Part shown: in pieces, positions 22,901 through 28,646 of the stretch
Layout: the number at the start of each line of letters is the position of its first letter
Position numbering within the stretch: the stretch's first letter is position 1
Source of the DNA: DAOUFU01 sp034429275
GTDB taxonomy: Bacteria; Chloroflexota; Anaerolineae; Aggregatilineales; Aggregatilineaceae
Assembly (NCBI GenBank): GCA_034429275.1
Contig: DAOUFU010000295.1
Location: forward strand, 1 to 28,646
Length of the DNA: 28,646 nt
Direction of reading: 5' to 3'
The notes under the pieces: model-generated
The model's database searches: none
What the model was told of the DNA's origin: nothing
Seen by the model: the letters and a program-made list of their open reading frames with translations, nothing else
Position numbers and translations under genes: made by a program

Positions 22901-23773
22901 GGCCACGATCCCGGCGTTATCCACAAACGCCGAGCGCACCCAGGGCCGATTGAGCTTTTCGGTTGCCGCGCGAATGCAAGTCGCCAGCAAACCGTCGATT
23001 TGCTGCGGCACGGGCGCGCTGTCGGCGGGCGCGCCGGGCAGCGGCCCCCGGTAATCGACAACGGCCTTAAAGGTCTTGTGTACGCAGTGTTCGCTCCAGG
23101 TCTGGGCGAGCATCTCCAGCTCGACATCGGTCGGGTCGCGCCCTTCCGCAGCGAAATAGTCCTGAACAGCGCGCATCTCGTCCAGGCTGAGTGACAGGCA
23201 CCGTTCGGCGCTGATCCGCTGAAGCTGCCCATCATCGGCGTCACACAAGGGGATAACCTCGACCAGCCCGTTGGCCGGGTCGTGCTGCACAAACGGCGGG
23301 GCGATAGGCCGGTCGATCTCGTACCGCTGGATGACAGGGTTGGAATAGACGCTGCCGGCCAGGCGGTGCAACTCATCGGGCGAAAAACTGCCGCGCAGCA
23401 GGTAGCGAGTCCCGGTCGCCACCTGGCGGATGCCGTCCATCCCTAGCAGGCGCGCCGCTCGCAGCAGGTTCTCGGCGACCGGATCGGTTACGCCGGGCAG
23501 CAGCGTCACCTCGATGGTGTGATCGGCAGGCAGAGGGGATACGGGCCGGTCGGCAGGCGACCAGCGGTAGTCTTCGGTGACCGGGTCCGCCAGCAAGGTG
23601 CTGCACAGCCGGTCCAACTGACCGGGCGAAAGTTCCCCTTCGAGAAAAAAAATACGGGCGACAAAGCAGCCCGTATGGTTCGCAGATGGAGTCGTCTGGT
23701 TGCGAGGTGCACGACCGCCATTGAGATGGCGCTCCCACACCTCTACACGCATTGGTTGCTGTACATCGTCCAC
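19955..23773 (-). CDS. purL: Fused FGAM synthase (PurS-like, PurL and PurQ parts)
   Basis: The product of about 1272 aa makes FGAM from FGAR, glutamine and ATP. The N-terminal part (about 1-130) is PurS-like (TLLPGVTDPVAENLL). The synthetase body follows (about 140-1000; ETHNHPSAIEPFGGANTGVGG, GAGGLSSAVGEM). The C-terminal glutaminase (about 1025-1272) has PGGFSFGDD, the nucleophile Cys1109 in GICNGFQIL and the His/Glu in MPHPEDHLFPW. No separate purS or purQ is needed. I choose the GTG at 23773: AGGGGGAG lies 6 nt upstream, whereas the ATG 21 bp further in (23752) has no ribosome site and the ATG at 23866 lies in AT-rich leader. The first 45 or so codons have unusually many A/T third positions and encode an intrinsic terminator-like structure. 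It is the first gene of the operon. Confidence 0.93.
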   Translation of the reverse strand: MDDVQQPMRVEVWERHLNGGRAPRNQTTPSANHTGCFVARIFFLEGELSPGQLDRLCSTLLADPVTEDYRWSPADRPVSPLPADHTIEVTLLPGVTDPVAENLLRAARLLGMDGIRQVATGTRYLLRGSFSPDELHRLAGSVYSNPVIQRYEIDRPIAPPFVQHDPANGLVEVIPLCDADDGQLQRISAERCLSLSLDEMRAVQDYFAAEGRDPTDVELEMLAQTWSEHCVHKTFKAVVDYRGPLPGAPADSAPVPQQIDGLLATCIRAATEKLNRPWVRSAFVDNAGIVAFDDTWDVAFKLETHNHPSAIEPFGGANTGVGGVVRDILGVSARPIANTDVLCFGPQDVSESALPAGTLHPRRVMEGVVHGVEDYGNKMGIPTVNGAVLFHPGYTANPLVFCGCLGILPHGSHPTAAQPGDRIVVIGGRTGRDGMHGATFSSMEMDTTTGETLGSAVQIGHPINEKQVLEVVLRARDERLYTAITDCGAGGLSSAVGEMIGAMGGSVQLCHVPLKYPGLRPWEIWLSEAQERMVLAVPAEHWPRLLEICDGHNVEAVCLGEIESTGRFRLYYGDRQVADLSVEFLHKGIPRRHLVATWQPAAAQPFFAGEPADPLTSLLDLLSHPNIRSKESVVRRYDHEVQGGTVVKPLVGAADHGPGDAAVIVPLDVQMSAQAGESAASPQGLALSVGIAPAYTDLDPYAMAWAAIDEAMRNVAAVGADPDHVALLDNFCWGNPALPDRLGSLVRCVQGCHDAALAYGAPFVSGKDSLNNEYADETGRKHTIPGTLLISALGLVPDVHRTVTMDLKRAGNRLYVVGDTRDELGGSHYALVRGGGGGTVPQPVADAPERLRALHRAMRAGLVRACHDCSEGGLAVALAEMCIAGRLGAAVDLECVPGAANIAQDDALLFSESLSRFVVEVAPEDGPRFEALLAGVPCARVGWVAERAHGLRMTGRAGTLTARIEDLERAWRGDLPLAKVGNAQPERSPRVPSPAAPAQAVPQAGSFRRAARLLHPPRVLILHANGTNRDREAAQACALAGGEPEIVHINELTGGQKRLLDYAMLVVPGGFSFGDDLGAGTLCAMNLAHRLGDDVSRFIASGRPVLGICNGFQILVKSGLLPGVPFGTNGDRVVTLAANDSRRFECRWVTLQPQPGSPCLFTQGLDDLITCPVAHGEGRVAVRDAAALNRLVHSGLVALTYVERDGSPAAGYPANPNGSVGNIAGLCNPAGNMLGLMPHPEDHLFPWQHPRFHRGEGGQLGLRLFENGIKHA
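23645..23676 (-). terminator. Terminator-like hairpin plus U run inside the purL 5' coding region
   Basis: Read on the minus strand, ATACGGGC (23669-23676), a 9-nt loop and GCCCGTAT (23652-23659) form a perfect 8-bp stem followed at once by seven T residues (23645-23651). This is textbook Rho-independent terminator form, on the sense strand of purL about 100 nt after the GTG start. The encoded residues RIFFLEG look like genuine PurL sequence, so the element overlaps coding DNA. It could act as an attenuator relieved by a closely following ribosome. Confidence 0.6.
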
Positions 23774-24069
23774 GGCTGGCTCCCCCTTTTTGTGATCGGT
23801 TATGCGGTCAAAAACGGTGGTTGTGGTCGGCGGTGTGTGGCATTGATGATTCCATTTTTGGGTCAAAAAAAGGGTTTGGCATCAGATAGAATGCTCAATG
23901 ATATGGGGGCGTTTTTGTGCACTTTGGAGACTGAATCGGGCTTTTGCGGACATTTCAAGGCGTTTTTGTATGGATACACCAAATCCACCTGTCTGGATGA
24001 ATCCTATTCCATGAAAGACACAATTAAGATACAATAGAGACAAAATGGAAATTGTGAAGGGGGCAGCCC
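23774..24069. other. AT-rich divergent leader between purL and cinA
   Basis: This gap is visibly richer in A/T than the flanking genes. It contains two copies of GGCGTTTTTGT (23908-23918 and 23959-23969, 51 bp apart), two copies of GGTCAAAAA (23806-23814 and 23861-23869, 55 bp apart) and a small hairpin ATCCA-CCTGTC-TGGAT near 23992. A plus-strand TACAAT (24030-24035) may serve cinA. No convincing purL promoter, Bacillus-type PurBox, purine riboswitch core or ZTP riboswitch was recognised, though the long leader leaves room for control. Confidence 0.45.
24030..24035 (+). promoter_or_regulatory. -10 box candidate for the leader peptide-cinA transcript
   Basis: TACAAT (5 of 6 to consensus) lies 34 bp before the leader-peptide ATG. 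The -35 region 17-18 bp upstream is poor (TTCCAT or ATTCCA), so the call is tentative. Confidence 0.3.
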
Positions 24070-24105
24070 ATGTGGGCAAGTGACATTCCGGGAATCACGC
24101 CATGA
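24070..24105 (+). CDS. 11-codon leader peptide coupled to cinA
   Basis: A short frame encodes MWASDIPGITP. It has the best ribosome binding site here: GAAGGGGG (24056-24063), 6 nt before its ATG. Its TGA overlaps the cinA ATG in ATGA. The cinA start itself has no Shine-Dalgarno, so ribosomes most likely reach it by termination-reinitiation. ATTCCGGGAAT, a perfect inverted repeat (24085-24095), falls inside the frame. The peptide has no recognisable function; the role is probably translational coupling or regulation. It is too short for codon statistics. Confidence 0.55.
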   Translation: MWASDIPGITP

Positions 24106-24596
24106 GCGGTGAGACTGAGCCACTTGAAGTGCAGATAGGCGAGCTGCTTCGCGCCCGACAGATGACTCTGGCGGTGGCCGAGTCGTGTACAGGCGGGCTG
24201 ATCGCCGGGCGGCTGACTGATGTGCCGGGCAGTTCGGCTTATTTTGTGGGCGGCGCGATCGCTTACTGCGACGGCATCAAGCAGCAGCTTCTGGGGGTGC
24301 GCGCGGAAACCCTGGCCCAGCACGGGGCAGTCAGCGAGCCTGTCGCCCGCCAGATGGCACTTGGCGCACGGCTGCTGTTCGCCACCGACTGCGCGCTGAG
24401 CGTGACCGGCATTGCGGGGCCGGGCGGGCATACGCCGGATATGCCAGTCGGGCTGACGTTCATTGGGTTGAGCGTGCCGGGGCAAACCTGGGTGCGCCGT
24501 TATACCTGGACAGGAAACCGCGCCCAGAACCGTGAGGCATCGGTGCAGGCCGCGCTGGAGTTGATTCTAGCCTATCTGCGGGATGAGTTGGTGTAA
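24102..24596 (+). CDS. pncC: CinA C-terminal-domain protein, nicotinamide-nucleotide amidase (PncC-like)
   Basis: The 164-aa product consists only of the CinA C-terminal domain. Motifs are AESCTGGLIAGRLTDVPGSS (the conserved Ser-Cys-Thr-Gly-Gly), GAIAYCDGIKQQLLGV, GAVSEPVARQMA and SVTGIAGPGG. Stand-alone members deamidate NMN to nicotinic acid mononucleotide in pyridine nucleotide recycling. The N-terminal competence-associated CinA domain is absent, as in E. coli YgaD/PncC. It is preceded by the overlapping leader peptide and followed with no gap by a 77-aa gene. Confidence 0.9.
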   Translation: MSGETEPLEVQIGELLRARQMTLAVAESCTGGLIAGRLTDVPGSSAYFVGGAIAYCDGIKQQLLGVRAETLAQHGAVSEPVARQMALGARLLFATDCALSVTGIAGPGGHTPDMPVGLTFIGLSVPGQTWVRRYTWTGNRAQNREASVQAALELILAYLRDELV

Positions 24597-24830
24597 ATGT
24601 TCCGGGTGACCGAAGTCCAGGCTACGTTCACGCCAGGGGGATGGCCCATTCCGCACGCGCTGCGCTGGGAAGGCCAGGCTCTCACCGTGATCGATGTGGG
24701 GCGGCGCTGGCACGCCCCAGACGGCATTCACGTGCTGGTGCGGGTGCCCGGCGGCAGAGTCTTTGAGCTGCACACCAATGGGGCGCTGTGGCGGGCCAGG
24801 CTGATCGGCGAACCACCCCACTTTGCCTGA
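24597..24830 (+). CDS. Small conserved-looking protein of unknown function
   Basis: The 77-aa product starts with an ATG directly abutting the cinA TAA, so it is co-transcribed and probably translationally coupled. It is predicted to be a small beta-rich soluble protein with RRWHAPDGIHVLVRV and GGRVFELHTNGALWRARLI. The pattern of a Trp/Arg-rich start, a short turn and a Leu-Trp-Arg ending resembles DUF6504-type proteins, but this is a weak visual resemblance. It ends 8 bp from the convergent glgX stop. No catalytic or metal-binding residues stand out. Confidence 0.65.
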   Translation: MFRVTEVQATFTPGGWPIPHALRWEGQALTVIDVGRRWHAPDGIHVLVRVPGGRVFELHTNGALWRARLIGEPPHFA

Positions 24831-24838
24831 TTCCCTGC

Positions 24839-27004
24839 CTACCTGCCCACCAGCACCGCCACCGAACGCGGCCCCAACAAAAAGCTGTGCTGATTTTCCA
24901 GGCGCGGCTCTTCGCCCACCGGGTAGATATCGTGAGGCACTTCGCGGCCCGTGTTGGCGAACACGTGCCATGTCACATCGACCTGCGGCAGTTCCACCCA
25001 GATGGCATCCCAATACATGTTCATGCCCACATAGATCGCAGCATCCGGCTGGACGTGGCGCGGGCACGATCCCTTGAGCATGAAGGCCAGCACGCGGCTG
25101 AACGGAGACCAGTCGGGTTGCCAGGCACGCGTGCCATGCCACGAAATGTCCGCTTTGCGCTGGGCATCCGGCGAGGCTGAGGGCAGGCGGCGCTCTTTGC
25201 CCTGCCCCGCCTGGGCGCGCGCGGCAGCTTCCGGGTTGAGGCTGGTCAGGTGGATCGGGCAGCGCAACACCGGGTGCGCCTTGCGGAAAGCGATCATCTG
25301 CTTCATGAAATTGAAGATGTCATAATTCGGCTCGATGCCCGCCCAGTAGAACCAGTTTAGTTCGTTGTCGTGGCAGTAGGTGTTGTTGTTGCCGTGCTTG
25401 GTATGGGCGATCTCGTCGCCCATCAGGATCATCGGCACCCCCTGGCTGACCATAAGCATGGCGATGGCGTTTTTCATCTGGCGGCGGCGCAGTGTGATAA
25501 TCTCCGGGTCATCGGTCGGCCCTTCGACCCCGCAGTTCCAACTGTAATTGTCGTTCGCGCCGTCGCGGTTGCCTTCGCCGTTGACCTCGTTGTGCTTCTG
25601 GTTGTACGACACCAGGTCGTGCAGCGTGAACCCATCGTGCGCGGTGATAAAATTGATCGAGGCGGTCGATCCGCGCGTGGTATACAGGTCCGGCGACCCC
25701 ATCAGGCGCTGAGCCATCGCCACGATCTGGCCGGGATCGCCTTTCAGCCAGCGGCGGAGCGTATCGCGGTACTGGCCGTTCCATTCTGCCCAGCGCTGAT
25801 AGTTGGGGAACGAGCCGACCTGGTACAGCCCGCCCGCGTCCCAGGCTTCGGCGATCAGCTTGCAGCGCGCCAGGATCGGGTCGTGGGCCAGGGTTTCGAG
25901 CAGGGGCGGGTTGGGCAGCGGGTAACCATCCTGATCGCGCCCCAGGATCGAGGCGAGATCGAAGCGGAAGCCGTTGATGTGATATTCCGAAACCCAGTAG
26001 CGCAGGCAGTCGAGCACCAGCTCGCGCACTACCGGGTGATTACAGTTCAGCGTGTTGCCGGTGCCGGAGAAGTTGAAATACTTGCCTTCCGGCGTGAGCA
26101 TGTAGTAGGTCTTGTTGTCCAGCCCACGGAAGGAAATGGTCGGCCCGCGCGAGTTGCCCTCGGCGGTGTGGTTGAACACCACATCCAGGATCACCTCGAT
26201 GCCGTTGGCGTGAAGCTCACGCACCAGGGTTTTGAACTCGTCGATCTGCGTGTGCATCGCGCCGGTGGCGGCATAGCCGGCTTTGGGCGCGAAGAACCCC
26301 ACCGACGAATAGCCCCAATAATTGAGCAGGCGCTCGCCGGTGAGCGGGTTGAAGCGGAAATACTCAAACTCGTCGAACTCAAAGACCGGCATCAGTTCGA
26401 TGCAGTTCACGCCCAGTTCTTTGAGATAGGGGATTTTTTCGCGGATGGCGGCAAAGGTGCCCGGATACTTGACCCCGGATGACGGGTCCGCCGTGAAGCC
26501 GCGCACGTGCATCTCGTAGATGATCAGGTCTTCGATGGGCGTATCCAGTGGGCGATCGTCTTCCCAGTCGAAGTCGTCGTAGACCAGCAGGGCACGGTGC
26601 TGATAGGGATTGGTCCAGTCCGGCTCGGTCCCCCAGACATCGCGCCCACTGATGGCGCGCGCGTAGGGGTCCAGCAGAATCTTGCTGTAATCGAAGCGAT
26701 GGCCGCTGGCCGGGTCCCAGGGGCCATCCATGCGAAAACCGTACTCGGTGTTCTCATAATCGACATCGAAGACGATCATGGCGAACACGTTGCCGATGCG
26801 ATACCCGCTGGGGAACGGGATTTCGATCATCGGTTCCTTCGCGCCCTTCTCGAACAAGACCAGCGTGCAGGCGGTGGCATGGTTGGAGAACACCGAAAAA
26901 TTCACACCGCCAGGGATGAAGGTTGCGCCAAAGGGATAGGGATGGCCGGGCCGGAGCTTCCAGCCCATATATTCGTCAGTAGGATAGATATCGATCCGTT
27001 TCAT
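24839..27004 (-). CDS. glgX: Glycogen debranching enzyme/isoamylase (GlgX/TreX-like)
   Basis: The 721-aa product hydrolyses alpha-1,6 branches in glycogen or limit dextrins. An N-terminal CBM48-like beta domain (about 10-130; GATFIPGGVNFSVFS) precedes the GH13 barrel. Conserved regions are DVVFNHTAEG, FRFDLAS with the nucleophile Asp349, IAEAWDAGG with Glu386 and TAHDGFTLHD with Asp457. The C-terminal beta domain has a charged insert near residues 605-640. The ATG at 27004 is chosen (AGGA upstream, homology MKRIDIYPTDEYMG) over an extended frame. It begins 25 bp after the STAS gene stop, suggesting co-transcription. Confidence 0.94.
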   Translation of the reverse strand: MKRIDIYPTDEYMGWKLRPGHPYPFGATFIPGGVNFSVFSNHATACTLVLFEKGAKEPMIEIPFPSGYRIGNVFAMIVFDVDYENTEYGFRMDGPWDPASGHRFDYSKILLDPYARAISGRDVWGTEPDWTNPYQHRALLVYDDFDWEDDRPLDTPIEDLIIYEMHVRGFTADPSSGVKYPGTFAAIREKIPYLKELGVNCIELMPVFEFDEFEYFRFNPLTGERLLNYWGYSSVGFFAPKAGYAATGAMHTQIDEFKTLVRELHANGIEVILDVVFNHTAEGNSRGPTISFRGLDNKTYYMLTPEGKYFNFSGTGNTLNCNHPVVRELVLDCLRYWVSEYHINGFRFDLASILGRDQDGYPLPNPPLLETLAHDPILARCKLIAEAWDAGGLYQVGSFPNYQRWAEWNGQYRDTLRRWLKGDPGQIVAMAQRLMGSPDLYTTRGSTASINFITAHDGFTLHDLVSYNQKHNEVNGEGNRDGANDNYSWNCGVEGPTDDPEIITLRRRQMKNAIAMLMVSQGVPMILMGDEIAHTKHGNNNTYCHDNELNWFYWAGIEPNYDIFNFMKQMIAFRKAHPVLRCPIHLTSLNPEAAARAQAGQGKERRLPSASPDAQRKADISWHGTRAWQPDWSPFSRVLAFMLKGSCPRHVQPDAAIYVGMNMYWDAIWVELPQVDVTWHVFANTGREVPHDIYPVGEEPRLENQHSFLLGPRSVAVLVGR

Positions 27005-27029
27005 GCAAGCGATCCTGCCCGGTGCCCGT

Positions 27030-27371
27030 CTAGCCGCGCAGGGCGGCGAGCGCCGCATCTACCGAGGGATACAGCTCAAATTCGTCGATAAACCCGGTGA
27101 TCTCCATCACGTCGCGCAGCCGCTCGGAAGCCGCCGCCAGCACCAGGTGACAGTCGTAGCACGATTTGACTTCGCGATGCAGCAGCAGCAGCGTGCGCAG
27201 GGCCGCACTCGACATATAGCTCACGCCGCCGAGGTCCAGCACCAGGCGGCGGTAGGACTTGACATACTCGGCAATAGATTCCTCGACGCCGGGCGACGAC
27301 TGCGCATCCCACCGGCCATCCAGGGCGATCACATACGTATCGGCTTCCACCTCACGGGGTGTGATATCCAC
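27030..27371 (-). CDS. STAS-domain anti-sigma factor antagonist-like protein
   Basis: The 113-aa product is a single STAS domain of the SpoIIAA/RsbV type. GVSYMSSAALRTLLLLHR holds the expected phosphorylatable serine (Ser54 or Ser55) at the start of helix 2. I choose the GTG at 27371, which follows AGAGGA by a normal distance. The ATG 15 codons upstream lies beyond the likely -10 box TACAAT (27408-27413) and would not be transcribed. No anti-sigma kinase is nearby. Its placement directly ahead of glgX, 25 bp apart, is unusual and may link glycogen use to a partner-switching stress pathway. Confidence 0.85.
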   Translation of the reverse strand: MDITPREVEADTYVIALDGRWDAQSSPGVEESIAEYVKSYRRLVLDLGGVSYMSSAALRTLLLLHREVKSCYDCHLVLAAASERLRDVMEITGFIDEFELYPSVDAALAALRG

Positions 27372-27508
27372 CTTTGGGTTCCTCTCAGCGGCTGATATAT
27401 GCCGACTATTGTACACTACCGGCGAGGCTGCTGCCTATGGCTTGCCTGCTGAACGGCTGCGACGAGAGAAAATCCCGCCATGCAGATGAGTCGCCCAAAC
27501 CGGCACCC

Positions 27509-27916
27509 TCACGAGATCGCTTTGCGCTGCACCCGCTCGACAAACCGCCCCCAATCGACGATCATGCGCTCATGCGTGCCGCTGCCGATCAATTCCTGAT
27601 CGTCCCATGCCTCGACGGTGAAAACCAGCCGCCGTCCGTCCACCTCGGTGAGCGTGGCAGTTGCGCGCGCTCGCATCCCGACCGGAGTCGCGGCCAGGTG
27701 CCGGATGTCGATCCGTGTGCCTACGCTGGTCTGGCCTTCGGCCAGGACGCCCTCCAGCGCGTGCACGGCGGCAGCCTCCATCAGCGCGACCAGCGAGGGC
27801 GTGGCAAAAACCGGCACCAATCCACTGCCAAGCGCGGCTGCCGTCAGTTCATGGGTGACTGTCCGCTCGACGGTTCCACTCAAGCCAGGGGCAAGAGGCG
27901 GAGAATCGGTATTCAT
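27509..27916 (-). CDS. FlK-like hotdog-fold thioesterase
   Basis: The 135-aa product matches the fluoroacetyl-CoA thioesterase (FlK) family. Thr39, Glu47 and His73 sit in FATPSLVALMEAAA and IDIRHLAATPVG with exactly the spacing of Thr42/Glu50/His76 in FlK. TSVGTRIDIRHL and GTHERMIVD are further family hallmarks. FlK itself detoxifies fluoroacetyl-CoA, but most relatives probably hydrolyse other short acyl-CoAs, so substrate is open. AGAGGA precedes the ATG. It lies 41 bp after the membrane-protein gene and may be in the same operon. Confidence 0.88.
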   Translation of the reverse strand: MNTDSPPLAPGLSGTVERTVTHELTAAALGSGLVPVFATPSLVALMEAAAVHALEGVLAEGQTSVGTRIDIRHLAATPVGMRARATATLTEVDGRRLVFTVEAWDDQELIGSGTHERMIVDWGRFVERVQRKAIS

Positions 27917-27957
27917 CGGCGCATCCTCTGCTCACAGTTAACCTTCACAACGCCCGT

Positions 27958-28646
27958 TCACAAATTGGGCACGACGTAAGTATTCAGCGCATACCACGAC
28001 AGGGCCGCCAAACCGGCCACGCTGAGCAAGGGCAGCCAGCCCAACGCGGGCCATCGCCCCACCAGCGGCGCAGCCCAGCCACTCAGCCCAATCGCCAGGA
28101 TCGCCACGATGGGGATCAGCGCCGGGTAGAGATAGCGCCCCTGGAACTGAACAAATGTCAAATTATAAAGCACAAACTGGGCGGCAGTCAGCACCAGCAC
28201 CGCCGCGAAGACGACGGCGACATCACGCTGAGCAGCATGCGGCCAGCGCCGCGCGCGCGCCGAATGCGCGGCCAGCACCGCCCACCCGGCCAGCGCGCCC
28301 AGCGTGAACACGCCCAACAGCCGGTACACGTTCTGCGGCATGGGTACGGCCATCCACCCAAACTGCCCCCAAAAGCTGTGAGCGGTGGTGCGGGCGGCAT
28401 TCTCCAGGTAGAGGCGCGTGCTGCCGCCCAATTCGCGCTCGATATAGTCCGCCGTGCGCAACTGGCCGATCACCACCTCGTCGTGGCGATCCAGCCCGGC
28501 AAAGTCCAGCCCGCCATAGACAGCCAGGTTACGCGCCCACCACAACCCACCGATCACCAGCGCGGGGATCAGCGCGGCGGCCAGGTGACGACCTGCCACA
28601 CGCCAGGGCCAGCGCTCGCGCCGCCAGCGCAGCAGCACCGCCAGCA
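27958..28646 (-). CDS. Multi-pass membrane protein, GT39/PMT-like glycosyltransferase (partial, 5' end off window)
   Basis: At least 228 C-terminal residues are encoded and the frame stays open to the right edge. Hydrophobic helices alternate with basic loops. A periplasmic loop has ARNLAVYGGLDFAGLDRHDEVV, and near the end YNLTFVQFQGRYLYPALIP resembles the C-terminal region of Chloroflexota GT39/dolichyl-phosphate-mannosyltransferase-like proteins. The catalytic N-terminal aspartates are outside the window, so the family call rests on the C-terminal part alone. Confidence 0.7.
   Translation of the reverse strand, partial: LAVLLRWRRERWPWRVAGRHLAAALIPALVIGGLWWARNLAVYGGLDFAGLDRHDEVVIGQLRTADYIERELGGSTRLYLENAARTTAHSFWGQFGWMAVPMPQNVYRLLGVFTLGALAGWAVLAAHSARARRWPHAAQRDVAVVFAAVLVLTAAQFVLYNLTFVQFQGRYLYPALIPIVAILAIGLSGWAAPLVGRWPALGWLPLLSVAGLAALSWYALNTYVVPNL

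Noticed and set aside
20927..23194. A 755-codon open frame on the plus strand opposite purL
   Set aside because: It is the complementary-strand shadow of a GC-rich gene with strong PurL homology. The protein is Arg/His/Gly-rich with no recognisable domain or ribosome site.
23774..24069. Purine or ZTP riboswitch ahead of purL
   Set aside because: The leader is long enough, but I could not find the conserved core sequences of either class. A covariance-model scan would decide.
25370..26482. A 370-codon plus-strand frame opposite glgX
   Set aside because: It is a shadow of the debranching enzyme. The composition is dominated by Val/Gln/Arg/His, with no start signal or homology.
1..28646. tRNA, rRNA, CRISPR array, insertion sequence or prophage genes
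   Set aside because: None was recognised. There are no regular repeat-spacer patterns, transposase motifs or cloverleaf sequences, and gene density and composition are even throughout.

Overview
This window is GC-rich and gene-dense. It reads as chromosomal DNA of a Chloroflexota bacterium, most likely Anaerolineae. The reasons are secreted proteins with Thr/Pro/Ala-rich (TPTPT-like) linkers, a fused FGAM synthase with PurS-, PurL- and PurQ-like parts, a [4Fe-4S]-type PurF, and a DhlA/FlK/UPF0173 gene mix familiar from that phylum. This assignment is inference from protein character; no rRNA, tRNA, mobile element or CRISPR array was seen.

Positions 1-8.8 kb are a carbohydrate region. A GH3 beta-xylosidase/glucosidase (minus) ends in a strong hairpin terminator. 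It starts behind a promoter overlapped by LacI-type operator palindromes and a tandem 20-bp repeat. Divergent from it is a Fur-family regulator that lacks the usual sensory histidines. Then comes a tight plus-strand cassette: GH88 unsaturated glucuronyl hydrolase, SDR (ATGA overlap), an Old-Yellow-Enzyme-like oxidoreductase with an odd cysteine tail, and a Gfo/Idh/MocA dehydrogenase. A UPF0173 metallo-hydrolase follows behind its own TATAAT box.

Positions 8.6-12.8 kb hold surface proteins and a hydrolase. A 217-bp gap packed with consecutive inverted repeats precedes a membrane-anchored clan GH-A-like glycosidase. A convergent sortase-independent surface protein (signal peptide, jelly-roll, TP linker, SdrD_B-like domain, C-terminal TM) and a haloalkane-dehalogenase-like alpha/beta hydrolase follow.

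Positions 13.0-23.8 kb are purine biosynthesis. The minus-strand operon reads purL (fused), purC, purE, purF, purD, purM, purN. Four successive junctions are ATGA stop/start overlaps. PurE is the class II (AIR carboxylase) type, matching the absence of purK here. A second, diverged PurC paralogue (plus strand) converges on purN, with the two stop codons sharing a CTAG. purL probably starts at a GTG and carries a perfect intrinsic-terminator structure inside its first 45 codons, which suggests attenuation.

Positions 24-28.6 kb: an 11-codon leader peptide is translationally coupled to cinA/pncC, followed by a 77-aa unknown. On the minus strand are a STAS-domain protein 25 bp ahead of a GlgX-type debranching enzyme, an FlK-like thioesterase, and the C-terminal part of a multi-pass membrane protein (GT39-like) running off the right edge.
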